64,000 nucleotides of DNA from Chrysaora quinquecirrha (lineage: Eukaryota > Cnidaria > Scyphozoa > Semaeostomeae > Pelagiidae), in the NCBI GenBank assembly GCA_014526335.1, contig JACTAT010000014.1, positions 1,001,250 to 1,065,249 of the forward strand, written 5' to 3'. Below are positions 24,497 through 35,786 of the stretch, piece after piece. The notes below the pieces were generated by a model. That model was not told the DNA's origin, ran no database searches, and saw only the letters and a program-made list of their open reading frames with translations. A program made the translations under genes and the position numbers. Each line of letters opens with the position of its first letter. Position 1 is the stretch's first letter.

Positions 24497-25546
24497 AAAT
24501 CTTCAATGAAGTTATCTCTAAACACACTTCTAACAACCAGAACAAAATAACATTAGAGTACTACAAAAGCTTGTTTGCTTCTTATGTTTGTTATAGGGAT
24601 TGCAGTGTTTGGAGAAAATGGAAAGGCTAGGCCAAGTAGGCCAATATCGCAAAAGCACGGATTTTTGAAGCGGTTTTAAATTTGCAGGCCATCGGATGTG
24701 ACTCGTATATTCTATACTATTTAACTCTGTTAATATTTCCTTGCGGAATCTTAGGCAAAAATTAGTACAATAACCCATGGTTTTGAAGGCAAACGAAAGA
24801 TATATATTTCTCCACCCAACTTCCTACTTTGCAGAAATAACTGAATTGACTAGGCAAAGAGAGCACAGAGAAATGTTGACTTTGCGCTTTGGCTTCATAA
24901 TGGAACCAATAAATATTTGCAACTACAACAGAACAGAAATACAAAACACCTCAACCATGAGGGATTTCTAATATTGATCGAGTATGAAACATTATAATCG
25001 ATCAATCAGACAGGAATTGACGTTCTCCAATGACTAGAAGATGTTGTTGATGTACGGCGTGTATGGTACAAGTTCTGTGATAGAAGACGAATAGTTATCA
25101 ACCGAAAAGCAACAAAACTGAGCGACAGATCTAGCTTGGTCCAGATAGCTACTTAAGGTATGCTTATTGTGTAATCGTTCATCGGTTCATCGTTTACTAT
25201 TTGACTGGCCATAAGGTGTGAGTAGTCTTGTTTGTTGTTTAATTGCATTACTAGAGTAATTAACGAGCAGAGGGGGAAGAAACAGCCCCAGATTTGTAAC
25301 ACAACAACCACTGTTTGTTAAACAGCCAACGAACTACCCCCTATACCTCATCCGAAGCCATTTCAAGTCCATCTCCTGAAGGTGTACCCACAAGCAGTTG
25401 TCTCCTACGTACTCCTGATTCGACTAATCATAGATCGTCTACCCCCGTCTCCCAAGCTGTTAGGGCTCTCCGGCTCGTACTCCCTCTTATTCCAGCTAAT
25501 CACCACAAAAAGGCAAAATCAAAGACAAAACTTTTCTAATCTAGCA
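24497..25546. promoter_or_regulatory. Shared divergent upstream region of HSPA12 and the MIEAP-like gene
   Basis: The two start codons are head-to-head about 1,050 bases apart, so both promoters should lie here. Short frames occur on both strands but lack support. No TATA box, CpG cluster or heat-shock-element array was convincing by eye. Confidence 0.5.
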
Positions 25547-28500
25547 ATGGCTGCTTATTCAGCAGAGAACAACGACAACACAATGGGTGAGATTCGTGCT
25601 CAGTCAACTAAATCACGTCTGAAAACAAGAAACCTAAACAGGCCAGTAACATCAACGCTGGATCCAAAGGACCATTATAAAAGACAACAGCCTGTTCAAG
25701 GATTGGGGATAAAAGGAAACATTATGGAGGGAGGTGGTCCAAGTCAAACGGAGCTCGAAGATGAAGTTAAAAGGCTTAAAGAAAAGTTGTCAGCAGCTGA
25801 ACAGAACATCAAAAGACTGATGAAGAGAGACAAAGAAATGACCGAAAGGTAAACAAATGATTAATGCTTGAACGGAAAAGATATCCCTCAATATAACCTA
25901 TAATAGCTCACACTCGACTTTTAAACTACTGTGCTCTTTCGAATAAGCGCCCTACCTCAAGTAAACACCCCCTTTTGGGTTAAACTGTCCATCAGGTTTG
26001 TTGTGCAAGCTCTTGATAAGAGAAATCAAGAGAGACGCATTTGTCTTGCCTTTTGTCGCATGCTGCAAAAAGCGCTCCTTAAGATTTCGTCAGAACAGCA
26101 GTCCTCTATATGGAGTCTGTTCTTTCTGTTTATATATAACAATCATAATAAAAAGAACATAAATCCTTAAACTATACACAAGGTTAACGAGTCTCCACTG
26201 AGATCCGCTATTACCATTTAGTAGCGACTGATGCTCTTTGATGCTCTTTGATTTTAAAATAAGCACCCCGGGCACTTAATCAAGGTAGTGCAGTATTCTG
26301 TATTTTCTGTAGCCTATTCTGTATTACAGGAGAGGACTTGAAAAGAGAATTCCAGAAACGTGCCCTTATTTGACTAAACGTACGTGTAATTGCTTTCATT
26401 CAAATTTCCATAGGTCCTGTCGCTGCACCTGTCTGCAGGAAGGAGGTGATCAGTAGAATTGCCTACTAAATGGGCGGCGCGGGGTCCAGCGGGTACAACA
26501 ACTCACTTAGAAAGCGTGCTGCTTTATTTCTCCACAACTAGCTAGCGATAAGCATATAGTTGATCTAATTGACTTATTTTTGTAGAATTTCCCCCTTCAT
26601 AGTGAATGGCCAACGGCACAAGCCCGCGCCGAAGCGCAAGGGCTTGTTATATACTTTTTGCTGGTGCCTGCCGTCGGGCCGAGAGGAAATGAAATTTTTG
26701 AAACGCTAATGAGTATATAGTATTCCGCAACATATTTTTTGAAGATTCAACGGCTGCGCAAAGCCCGAGCAAAGTCGTCCAAAGTCTTGAATTTTAAACC
26801 ACTAATTCTTTTCAGCAAAACGGAAGACTGAGGAGTCAAAAAAACCTTATTAGAGAATCTATCCACAAGATATTTGGCTATGCAATAGTTTCAATATTAT
26901 CTTTTTTCCCACTTATCTTGTTACTGGCTATCTTCTTATTAAAGTTGTCCTAATTAAAGTACATTTTCCCACAATTTATCCTTCAATATACATTTTATTT
27001 TCTAACCAAAACAATTTTACATATTTCTTTCTTTTAACCAGTGTAACTAAGTGTAATCTTTCTGGCCCTATGGGCATGTTCGAAAAACGACTCTGGTTGA
27101 ATAGAGCTATTTCAGTCAAATGATGAAAGATGTTTGTCGCTATGCACAACGATGACGATAGCGATTATGACGATAATGGTGGTGGTTGAATGATGATGAT
27201 GATGACCACGATGATCATGACGCTGGTTGTGGTGGTGGTGGTAGGGGAGGTTCTGGTGGTTGTAGTGATAGAGGTAGGCCTGGTTGTGGTGCTGGTGGTA
27301 CGGGTGGTTGTGGTGCTGGTGGTAGGGTGGTTGTTGTGATAGTGGTTGGACATTGTCAGGATATGAGTGTCAGTGTAGCGAATTTCTGTTGTTGTTGATA
27401 AGATTTTATGAGCGGAACGAGACTCGTGTAAGTCTATTCCAGGTGTGCCAAAGAAAAAAGATTTAAAATCCGATCTTGAAACATTTACGATAACGATTCA
27501 GAGACTGTTTCTCAATTATATTCATATTTTGCAGTATTGTAAAACCGTAAAAGAAACTCACGTTATGTATCATCACCACCATTAAAATGACTTTGGTTTG
27601 ATCCCAAGAATTTTCTGATTCTGCAGGTTGTCTGTCGAGGTCCAGCGTCATGTCAAACAAAGCGGTAAATTTGAGAATCTATCACAAGGCGGACTGCGTC
27701 AGACACACTTGATCGAGAGATATGAACTGCTGTATTCGCAAGGAAGACTTGATGCATTGGATGAACTTGATGAGATACACCAGCTGAATAAAATGAAGAA
27801 AAAGGAAGACATTAAACACAAAATCATGGCTGGTATTATGGTTGTAAGTAAAACATTGGCAATTTTATATATAAGTCTATATGTTGGGTGCTGTGGGAAT
27901 TATGCTCATCCCATGTAGAATCTGTGCAGTACGATGGGGGATGTGCAGTACGATGGCGGCTACTCAGTACAGTGGGGGATATCACATTGCCGTTGGGAGG
28001 CAGCTCTGAGTACGGTAGCGGATGTGCAGTACAGTGGGGGTCTGCTTTAAAGATAATTAAGAACCTTCAATTCTAGTGTTGGTGTTTGCCTGGATCACGA
28101 CCGGTTTGGGCATGATCTGGATGACCAGATCAGTGAGTATCGATTCTTGATATCATGAAGCTGTTGAGTAGATCGAAGAGTTTTGCGAGGTGTGATTGTG
28201 AGGTGCACCAGTGGCGGCCTGGTTATTGCAGTCGATGCTTATACGATTTATAGATAACGTTTCTTCTCTCTGCCTGTCTCTTCGAATAAGAAACGCAACC
28301 TTATGGGTGTGGCAGCGCAAAGATCCACACAAAAACAGGAAATTCAGTCTTTAAACATTGGTGGCCAGTGTAGCCAGTGCAAGTAAGACAGCAACAATGC
28401 ATAGGCTTATGTGCTACGACTACGACGAATTTCGTAGCTGAACCGGTGTCTTCTGATAACGAATCCGTCTATTCTGACGACTGGGAGTTCCCAGGTGACG

Positions 28501-30369
28501 AGGACAAAATATGGCCTCGTAGTCTACGTTTAGCTATCTTTTTTTCCCCTGCAACGATGGGAGATGATTTGAACGATCATTTCAAGACTCGTTCCCGTAT
28601 CGAGTGGTATTTGTTCCCTTTGCCTTAAAGACGGAATGATCCAAATAAGACTGTTTCATTTGTTTTTCTTGAATTTGTTATGGTTGGCAAAAGCTAATGC
28701 CAACGCGTAAAACTTAGCCCGAATAACTTGGCTGCTTGGCCGTGGATCTAAGGCCCGGGCCGGATCCAGGTTATCGTAAAAGTAGGCCGAGCCTAGACTA
28801 CTTTTTATGAACAAGGTTTGGGCCTCCTAGGAAAATGTTCAACCACTCAGTACGTTAAAAGATAGGCTCATTGCGCGATTGAACAAGTTCTCCTCTCTAC
28901 ATTGTTCAACACAATAAAAAAATGCTTACAAAGGTGGCGTGTCGATAGGGGACTCCTGAGTACCATTATGTTTTTTAGCTGCTATACGTGAAACTGACTA
29001 GGCTTCTCAGTACGACTCTTACGATTTCAGGCGTCGCATCGGATTTGTCGGGAATATGCTGATTTGATACGTCAGTCCATATTCAAACTACTTGGTATTT
29101 CGCAAAGTTCTACCAGATCGACTGACGACATGGTACAAAGTCAGATGGAGCAAAACATAAATGATTACCTTCAGTCGAATGCAGACAAGTATAACATAGA
29201 GCAAATGGTTAAGGTGGGTATTTAACTTTTGTTTTACCTCTACCTAAACTGTGTTTGTTTATATCTGCGTTTTGGGGGTTCAAAAAGAAGTTACCGTCAA
29301 ACGGCCATTGGCCGAAGGGGTAGATGATGACGAGCCCACACTTGTTTGACTTATTAACTATTTTCTGCCTGGCGGAGTTGTCTAGGCATCAACAAAGAGG
29401 GGGGGGTGGGAAGCGGTTTCGCGCATGCTCATTTTAGTCTCACGAGTAAGAGGCTATATCGTTGCAGTTCTACAAAGTTGGATTTGTGTTCGGATGTCCA
29501 AGCATTTGTTGGCCTAGGCACGTCTTCCAACATCTTAAATATTCTTTGCAATCACCTATTTCAGCCAGCAGCTTCCATGTAAACAGCATGCGTGAACCAG
29601 CTTCCCACCCCCCTGGCATCAACAGGTCAGGGATTCTTATTTTAATTGAATCACTCTTGGCAAGCCCTAAACTCAGCTGTCCAGTCTCTGAGGTCCAGGG
29701 TGTTCTTTATAGAATATGTGTCTTGGGGTGCAAGCTGCAGAAAATGTTTGACGAGCAATGTTTTGTGACGTGGCCAAACGGTAATCCTACATTACAAGAA
29801 CATTTCAAATGTTTGACAAGCAATTTTCGATGGTTTGGTCAGAGCCTATGCATCAAATTGGCTCAGGGCCGCATGAGGATGAGGGATACAGTCGAGGGAC
29901 ATTTCACTGTTCGTAAAAGCGTACGAGATTTCTGTTAAAACAACAGGATTTCAAGGAATTTCGTAGAAAACAATAGGACTTCCAGCAAAGGTGTATTGGA
30001 TTTCGAAGGAGCGAATTACCCCTCGGATTCAGCCTTAGAACTGAGCCTGTTGTTTGTCTATATATTATATTATTAGGTATTTCTTGGTCTTACAATTTAT
30101 TTACATCATTTTGCTAGGATGTGGAAGAGCAAGTCAGAGAGATTCTACCAGAATTTCCCGAGATAACAAGCAGACCACACATGGCTTCATTTATATGTGA
30201 ATGCGTTAGACTTGCTTGGGCAATAGTCAATCAAATCCCTCAGCTGGAAATAGAGTATACATCAGAACGTATAAGCTCTGTTATGCATAATAGATTCCAT
30301 ACATCTGACCCTAAAAATCAATGGATTAAAGCTATACGTTTGGCCAACGTTGGTCAATTCAAAGGATAA
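25547..30369 (+). CDS. Coiled-coil protein with MIEAP/SPATA18-like C-terminus, 317 aa
   Basis: Four exons join in phase: 25547-25848, 27627-27843, 29031-29213 and 30118-30369 (318 codons with stop). Residues ~65-107 are a predicted coiled coil (ELEDEVKRLKEKLSAAEQ). Exon 2 has ERYELLYSQGRLDALDELD, exon 3 HRICREYADLIRQSIFKLLG, and exon 4 EFPEITSRPHMASFICECVR, then a Trp-containing helix and a QFKG terminus. This order resembles the C-terminal domain of mitochondria-eating proteins, which in vertebrates act in p53-linked mitochondrial quality control. The resemblance is from memory and moderate: the usual WPALLL-type tail is absent, and the protein is shorter than human SPATA18 (538 aa). The ATG at 25547 opens a plausible hydrophilic N-terminus, although the frame is open further upstream. 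Function should be taken as tentative. Confidence 0.75.
27180..27345. repeat. GGT/GTT-rich microsatellite
   Basis: Imperfect ggtggt/ggttgtggtgctggtgg runs in the first intron of the MIEAP-like gene. The open frames on both strands here are artefacts of the trinucleotide composition. Confidence 0.75.
27890..28045. repeat. Remnant of CAGTACrrtGG minisatellite element
   Basis: Four or five units of gtgcagtacgatgggggatg / cagtacagtgggggat begin 50 bases after an exon end. The complement (CCACTGTACT core) is the unit of the arrays at 46920-47665 and 61090-61310. Confidence 0.6.
29735..29850. mobile_element. MITE family R4, internal/terminal fragment
   Basis: Contains aaaatgtttgacgagcaatg, gacgtggccaaacggt and caaatgtttgacaagcaat, then ggtttggtcagagcc. 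These are diverged versions of the ends and interior of the MITE at 48167-48615. Intronic in the MIEAP-like gene. Confidence 0.55.
29912..30025 (+). repeat. Short repeat family R3, copy 5
   Basis: aaagcgtacgagatttctgt, aaacaataggacttccagca and cgaaggagcgaattacccct match the copies at 11.7-13.4 kb. It ends about 90 bases before the last exon of the MIEAP-like gene. Confidence 0.6.
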
Positions 30370-30671
30370 AAACATATTGTCAAAAGGAGTAGTTGTAACA
30401 TAGAACTTATCATGTGTATGATTATATGTGTCTTTCCTACATAGACGTTATTGACCATAATAGACTATATAGAATTGTACTGGATTTTATATGTTGTTAA
30501 TATACCTTGGGAGTTGGACGTGATTATTCATAAACCTGAGAATAATGTTTGTGTATAGTCAAGTGAGGTTTTTCTTCAAGCCTTTTGCCTGCTTGGGAGA
30601 CGCTTTGCCAAATTTGCGCTCGGCCTATAGGGAAGTGCCACTTCCGCCCACCAATTTCGAGAGAATAATAA

Positions 30672-31860
30672 TCCTTGCAGTTTGATTGGATAATCTAAGT
30701 AGGTGGGAGAGATAGTAGAATGTTTATAGCACACATAGATTATCCAGGAAAACATAATACACACAAGACATGGACCTGGAAGCTATGATGCGTTCGGACA
30801 ACCAAATGAGTGGTCTTAACGCGTAAAAACTTCATTTTTCGCTTAATTTTGAAGTTTCAAAAATGCTAATATTATTGAATAGTGATTATGCAAGTGACAA
30901 ACAAAAATGAAATTGCAATTTTACATAATGTACAGAGGTGAGAGAAAGAGTAGAATGCTCATAGCACACCACGCATGGACCTGGAAGCTATGACGCGTTC
31001 GGACAACCATATGAGTGGTCTTAACGCGTAAAAACTTCATTTTTCACTTAATTTTGAAATTTCAAAGATGTTAAAATTATTGAATAGTGATTAATGAAGT
31101 GAGAAACAAAAATGAAACTGCAATTTTAAGTGGTTAATTATTTGTGCCATAAAAATTAATTTTCATCACGCATGCGCGATTAATACATTACCGTACTCGA
31201 CAGGTTAACTGGAAAATAATCTGTGAGTAGAGTGAAGTAAAATTATACAATTGATTCGGTGTCATGAGTTGGAAGCGTAAGCAAGGGGTGTCCAAGCGTA
31301 AGCACATGGTCTAGGGGCCGGATATCCCCTCCCTCGGTTGGCTGGTGGAAGACTCATGGGAGAATAGCGATTTCCTGTAACGGGAACCACCGTAAGATGC
31401 GACGCCTCAGCCACATTGTCTCGGCATTGTGGATGCAAGTGGGGAGCATTCATCTCAGCACCGGATCAGATGTTTTTGCTTTTGCTTTGCAGTTACAAAT
31501 AGACCACGCTGACTCGGCTGACTGACTGAACAAATCGGTAGTTGATGGGATGTAACAAATCCATCTTATTTGTAGGTCAGGTCACAATAGAATGTCATTT
31601 AAGATCTACTTTAGCTAAAACCTTTGACTGGATTTCCGATTTTGGGCGCGTGAACTTGGTTTTGAAAATATTTCGACGTGATGGTATGAAACGGCGAAAA
31701 TATTGACGTGATCGCGTGATTGATAGGCCTGCTTGGGGGACCACACTGAAGTTACAAACGTTCTTGAGGAAGCATAACCCGCTTCATTACCTTGACAAAT
31801 AATCTAATGCTTGGAGATTTCAGGGCTGTTCAGATTAAACTTTCTCCTAGGAAATATTAA
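30672..31860 (-). repeat. Dispersed repeat R1, longest copy (~1.2 kb)
   Basis: In inverse orientation its low-coordinate part (30672-31487) matches 2735-3332. Its high-coordinate part (31260-31860) matches 53895-54497, up to the shared end around cagattaaactttctcc. It therefore bridges two otherwise non-overlapping partial copies. An internal segment is duplicated (about 30700-30870 and 30935-31080, both with gaagctatgaygcgttcgga). No transposase or reverse transcriptase frame. Confidence 0.75.
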
Positions 31861-32164
31861 CAGCATCATCCCCTGATGGTCGTGTAAATCGTTATTGGTA
31901 CGTTAGGTAACTAGTTTTGTAGAGTGTTGACGAACATTGACTATCAAAATGACAAAATAAGACCAGCAAGGCAAAAATGATAGGTCTGTTATTCGATTCT
32001 AAAGATAATCTGTTACATCTGTTGCATTGACTATCGAGAATGACAATTAAGACACAAAACAAAAATAGCTAACCCTCTCATTAGGGCCATTATCAGTTTA
32101 AAATTAATACGGAAACAATTTATGTAGAGAAAACCTCTTCTTTGGAACCCAAAACTGCTTTTGT

Positions 32165-32860
32165 GACGATAATATAATAGTACCACAAAGTAATGAGAAG
32201 TACCACAAAATAGAGACGAGTACCACAATGTACCGATAAGTACTACAATGTAGTACTGTACTGACGAGTACCATAAAGTACCGAGAAGTACCCTTAAGTA
32301 GCAAGAAAAACCAAAAAGTACCGACATGTACCATAAAGTACTGACCAGCACCACAAAGCACTGACAAGTACAACAGAGTACTGACGAGTACCACAAAGCA
32401 CTGACAAGTACAACAGAGTACTGACGAGTACCACAAAGCACTGACAAGTACAACAGAGTACTGACGAGTACCACAAAGCACTGACAAGTACAACAGAGTA
32501 CTGACGAGTACCACAAAGCACTGACAAGTACAACAGAGTACTGACGAGTACCACAAAGCACTGATAAGTACAACAGAGTACTGACGAGTACCACAAAGCA
32601 CTGACAAGTACAACAGAGTACTGACGAGTACCACAAAGCACTGACAAGTACAACAGAGTACTGACGAGTACCACAAAGCACTGACAAGTACAACAAGTAG
32701 AGAAGTACCACAAAGACAAGTACAACAGAGTACTGACGAGTACCACAAAGCACTGACAAGTACAACAGAGTACTGACGAGTACCACAAAGTACTGACAAG
32801 TACAACAGAGTACTGACGAGTACCACAAAGTACTGACAAGTACCAAAATGTACAGAGGAC
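32165..32860. repeat. Satellite array A, 20-bp unit / 40-bp higher-order unit
   Basis: Core unit agtactgacgagtaccacaa (20 bp), itself two AGTAC-led 10-mers. Most of the array alternates two 20-mers as a 40-bp unit (cactgacaagtacaacagag + tactgacgagtaccacaaag). Minus-strand frames up to 271 codons are open only because the unit contains no stop triplet on that strand. Confidence 0.9.
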
Positions 32861-33584
32861 ATGTACAGTCGTGCTTAAGTCAAGAAAAACTGCATATTTT
32901 AGAGGATTAGGCCAATTATCGCACCAGGATTCGCTTGCTTATAACTGTACATGGTACGTTTTCGTCAAGGACAACTCCCGCGAAGTTGAGCACCTCGCGA
33001 GGTGCTCAACTTGCTCATTTTAATCCGATTCTGTCATTAGAGATTAAAATGTTCGATGTTACACAGAAAACATGCCATTTGATTGCTGGCTTACGCATGT
33101 TTATTCGGGCACCAAATGCTAAAGGAAGACAAATCATCCATCTGTCTTTTTCTGAATGCAGCAGAATTTTGTGGGGGAGGATGGGGCTTTATCAGACTGA
33201 AGTTACCTTCAAATTTTGCGAGGAATACCAAGCAATATGCGTTTGGGGTTTATAATGACAGAGCAATTGTTACTGGTCGATGTTTAACGGTTGGTAGTAT
33301 TTATCAGGGGTTCACCAAATAGTCACGTAGTATTTCGGTTCGAAAGTACTTGAGAATTTATGGAAAAAAACTTTTTCAACAAATAATCCTGTACCATAGA
33401 GGTTTGTTTTTTGATACCGGGAGGAAGTACAAGGCTGGTGCTGATAAAACAATGTCAACAGGCATTAAGATAATTAGGTGTTACTGCTTCAATGTTTTGA
33501 GCAAATTTCTGTACGCTGCACATTCCAGCAAGTGCACCCAGCTGAGAAAAATTGAGCAAAGTTTAACTGTACATGTCCTCTTAT

Positions 33585-33862
33585 ACGTCTTCCCCAAGTG
33601 GGATACATGTCTATCATTTGATTCTAAAATATTATTCGTTAGGTAACTAGTTTTGTAGAGTGTTGACGCCTTGACGCACATTAACTATCAAAATGACAAA
33701 ATAAGACCAGCAACACAGCTATAAGTCTTCTCCAAGTGGGATTACATGTCTATCTTTCGATTATAAAATATCATTCGTTAGGTAACTAGTTTTGTAGAGT
33801 GTTGACGCCTTGACGCACATTGACTATCAAAATGACGAAATAAGACCAGCAAGGCCAAAATA
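33585..33862. repeat. ~138-bp tandem duplication
   Basis: Two units each run from tcttcyccaagtgggat to aaataagaccagcaa, containing taggtaactagttttgtaga and gttgacgccttgacgcacat. Further copies of this block are at about 31905-31970 and 35445-35575, next to the arrays. Confidence 0.75.
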
Positions 33863-33864
33863 AG

Positions 33865-34082
33865 CATTCTTCAAGTGGGATAGGTCTGTTATTCGATTCT
33901 AAAGATAATCTGTTACATCTGTTGCATTGACTATCGAGAATGACAATTAAGACACAAAACAAAAATAGCTAACCCTCTCATTAGGGCCATTATCAGTTTA
34001 AAATTAATACGGAAACAATTTATGTAGAGAAAACCTCTTCTTTGGAACCCAAAACTGCTTTTTGTGACGATAATATAATAGT
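33865..34082. repeat. Duplicated flank of the satellite arrays
   Basis: From caagtgggataggtctgtta to the array start it is nearly identical to 31975-32165. It also closely resembles 35590-35787 (shared agaaaacctcttctttggaa). The arrays were therefore duplicated together with unique flanking sequence. Confidence 0.8.
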
Positions 34083-35061
34083 ACCACAAAGTAATGAGAA
34101 GTACCACAAAATAGAGACGAGTACCACAATGTACCGATAAGTACTACAATGTAGTACTGTACTGACGAGTACCATAAAGTACCGAGAAGTACCCTTAAGT
34201 AGCAAGAAAAACCAAAAAGTACCGACATGTACCATAAAGTACTGACCAGCACCACAAAGCACTGACAAGTACAACAGAGTACTGACGAGTACCACAAAGC
34301 ACTGACAAGTACAACAGAGTACTGACGAGTACCACAAAGCACTGATAAGTACAACAGAGTACTGACGAGTACCACAAAGCACTGACAAGTACAACAGAGT
34401 ACTGACGAGTACCACAAAGCACTGACAAGTACAACAGAGTACTGACGAGTACCACAAAGCACTGATAAGTACAACAGAGTACTGACGAGTACCACAAAGC
34501 ACTGACAAGTACAACAGAGTACTGACGAGTACCACAAAGCACTGACAAGTACAACAGAGTACTGACGAGTACCACAAAGCACTGACAAGTACAACAGAGT
34601 ACTGACGAGTACCACAAAGCACTGACAAGTACAACAGAGTACTGACGAGTACCACAAAGTACTGACAAGTACAACAGAGTACTGACGAGTACCACAAAGT
34701 ACTGACAAGTACCAAAATGTACTGACAAGTACCAGCAAGTACTGACAAGTACCATAAAGTACGGATAAGTACCACAGATTACGGAAAAGTACCACAAAGT
34801 AAGGAGAAGAACTACATAGTACGAAGAAGTACCACAGAGTATTGAGAAGTACCAACAAGTACCGAGAAGTACCACAAAGTTCTGACAAGTACCACAAAGT
34901 ACAGACGAGTACCACAATGTACCGAAAAGTACCACAATGTACTGACGAGTAACATAAAGTACTGACAAGTACCATAAAGTACCGAGAAGTACCATGAAGT
35001 ACCGAGAAGGACCTCAAAGTACTGAGAAGTACCAACAAGTACTGAGAAGTACCACAAAGCA
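34083..35061. repeat. Satellite array B, 20-bp / 40-bp units then diverged 20-mers
   Basis: About 34,255-34,680 is homogenised 40-bp repeats like array A; the right part (34,690-35,060) is diverged 20-mers like array C. It encodes the longest artefactual minus frame (352 codons of a hydrophobic repeat such as VLCGTRQYSVVLVS). Confidence 0.9.
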
Positions 35062-35180
35062 CTTGAATCGTGATGTACTTAAATTGTTCATTAATTGATT
35101 ATCAGATTTCTGTTGATGTAAATTATCTATAATTTATGTGAATTCATTTTAATATATTTCAAGAAGTTTAATTTATTTCA
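35062..35180. repeat. Right flank block, duplicated at 37207-37336
   Basis: cacttgaatcgtgatg through caagaagtttaatttatttc is repeated at 37207-37336 with few changes. This marks the right boundary of the duplicated array-plus-flank unit. Confidence 0.8.
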
Positions 35181-35786
35181 AGGTGAATATATTTCGTAAG
35201 CCATTAGATACAGCGCGTCTCCCAAAATAAGAACAATAAAAAATTCATGTAAAAATAGTACCAACCAGTCTTTCTGGTTTATTTCTGTTGAGACATAACC
35301 TTATCAAGTATGTTAACAGGTAAAATATTTAAAGCCAATTCAAGACTACAGTAGTACGTCACTTGTGGAATAGATATTTTTGGTACTATTTGGCATTAAC
35401 TATCACAATGAAATGACAAAGTAAGACCAGCAACACAGTTTTACGTCTTCTCCAAGTGGGATACATGTCTATCATTCGATTCTAAAATATTATTCGTTAG
35501 GTAACTAGTTTTGTAGAGTGTTGACGCACATTGACTATCCTTATGACAAAATAAGACCAGCAAGACCATTTATAAGTCTCCTCCAAGTGGGATATTGGTT
35601 CGTTTTACAATTCTAAAATATAATCTCATTGTTTATCAAAAATGACAGTTAAGACACAAAACAAAAATAGCTAACCCTCTCATTAGGGTCATTATCAGTT
35701 TAAAATTAATGCGGAAACAATTAATGTAGAGAAAACCTCTTCTTTGGAACCCAAAACTGTTTTTTGTGACGATAATATAACAGTAC

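Noticed and set aside
32165..32860. CRISPR-like array
   Set aside because: Units are contiguous 20/40-bp tandem repeats with no unique spacers, in a eukaryotic genome without cas genes.
32031..35062. Several minus-strand frames of 181-352 codons with VLCGTRQYSVV-type repeats
   Set aside because: They overlap in all three phases and exist because the 20-bp satellite unit has no stop on that strand; flanks and units are non-coding repeats.
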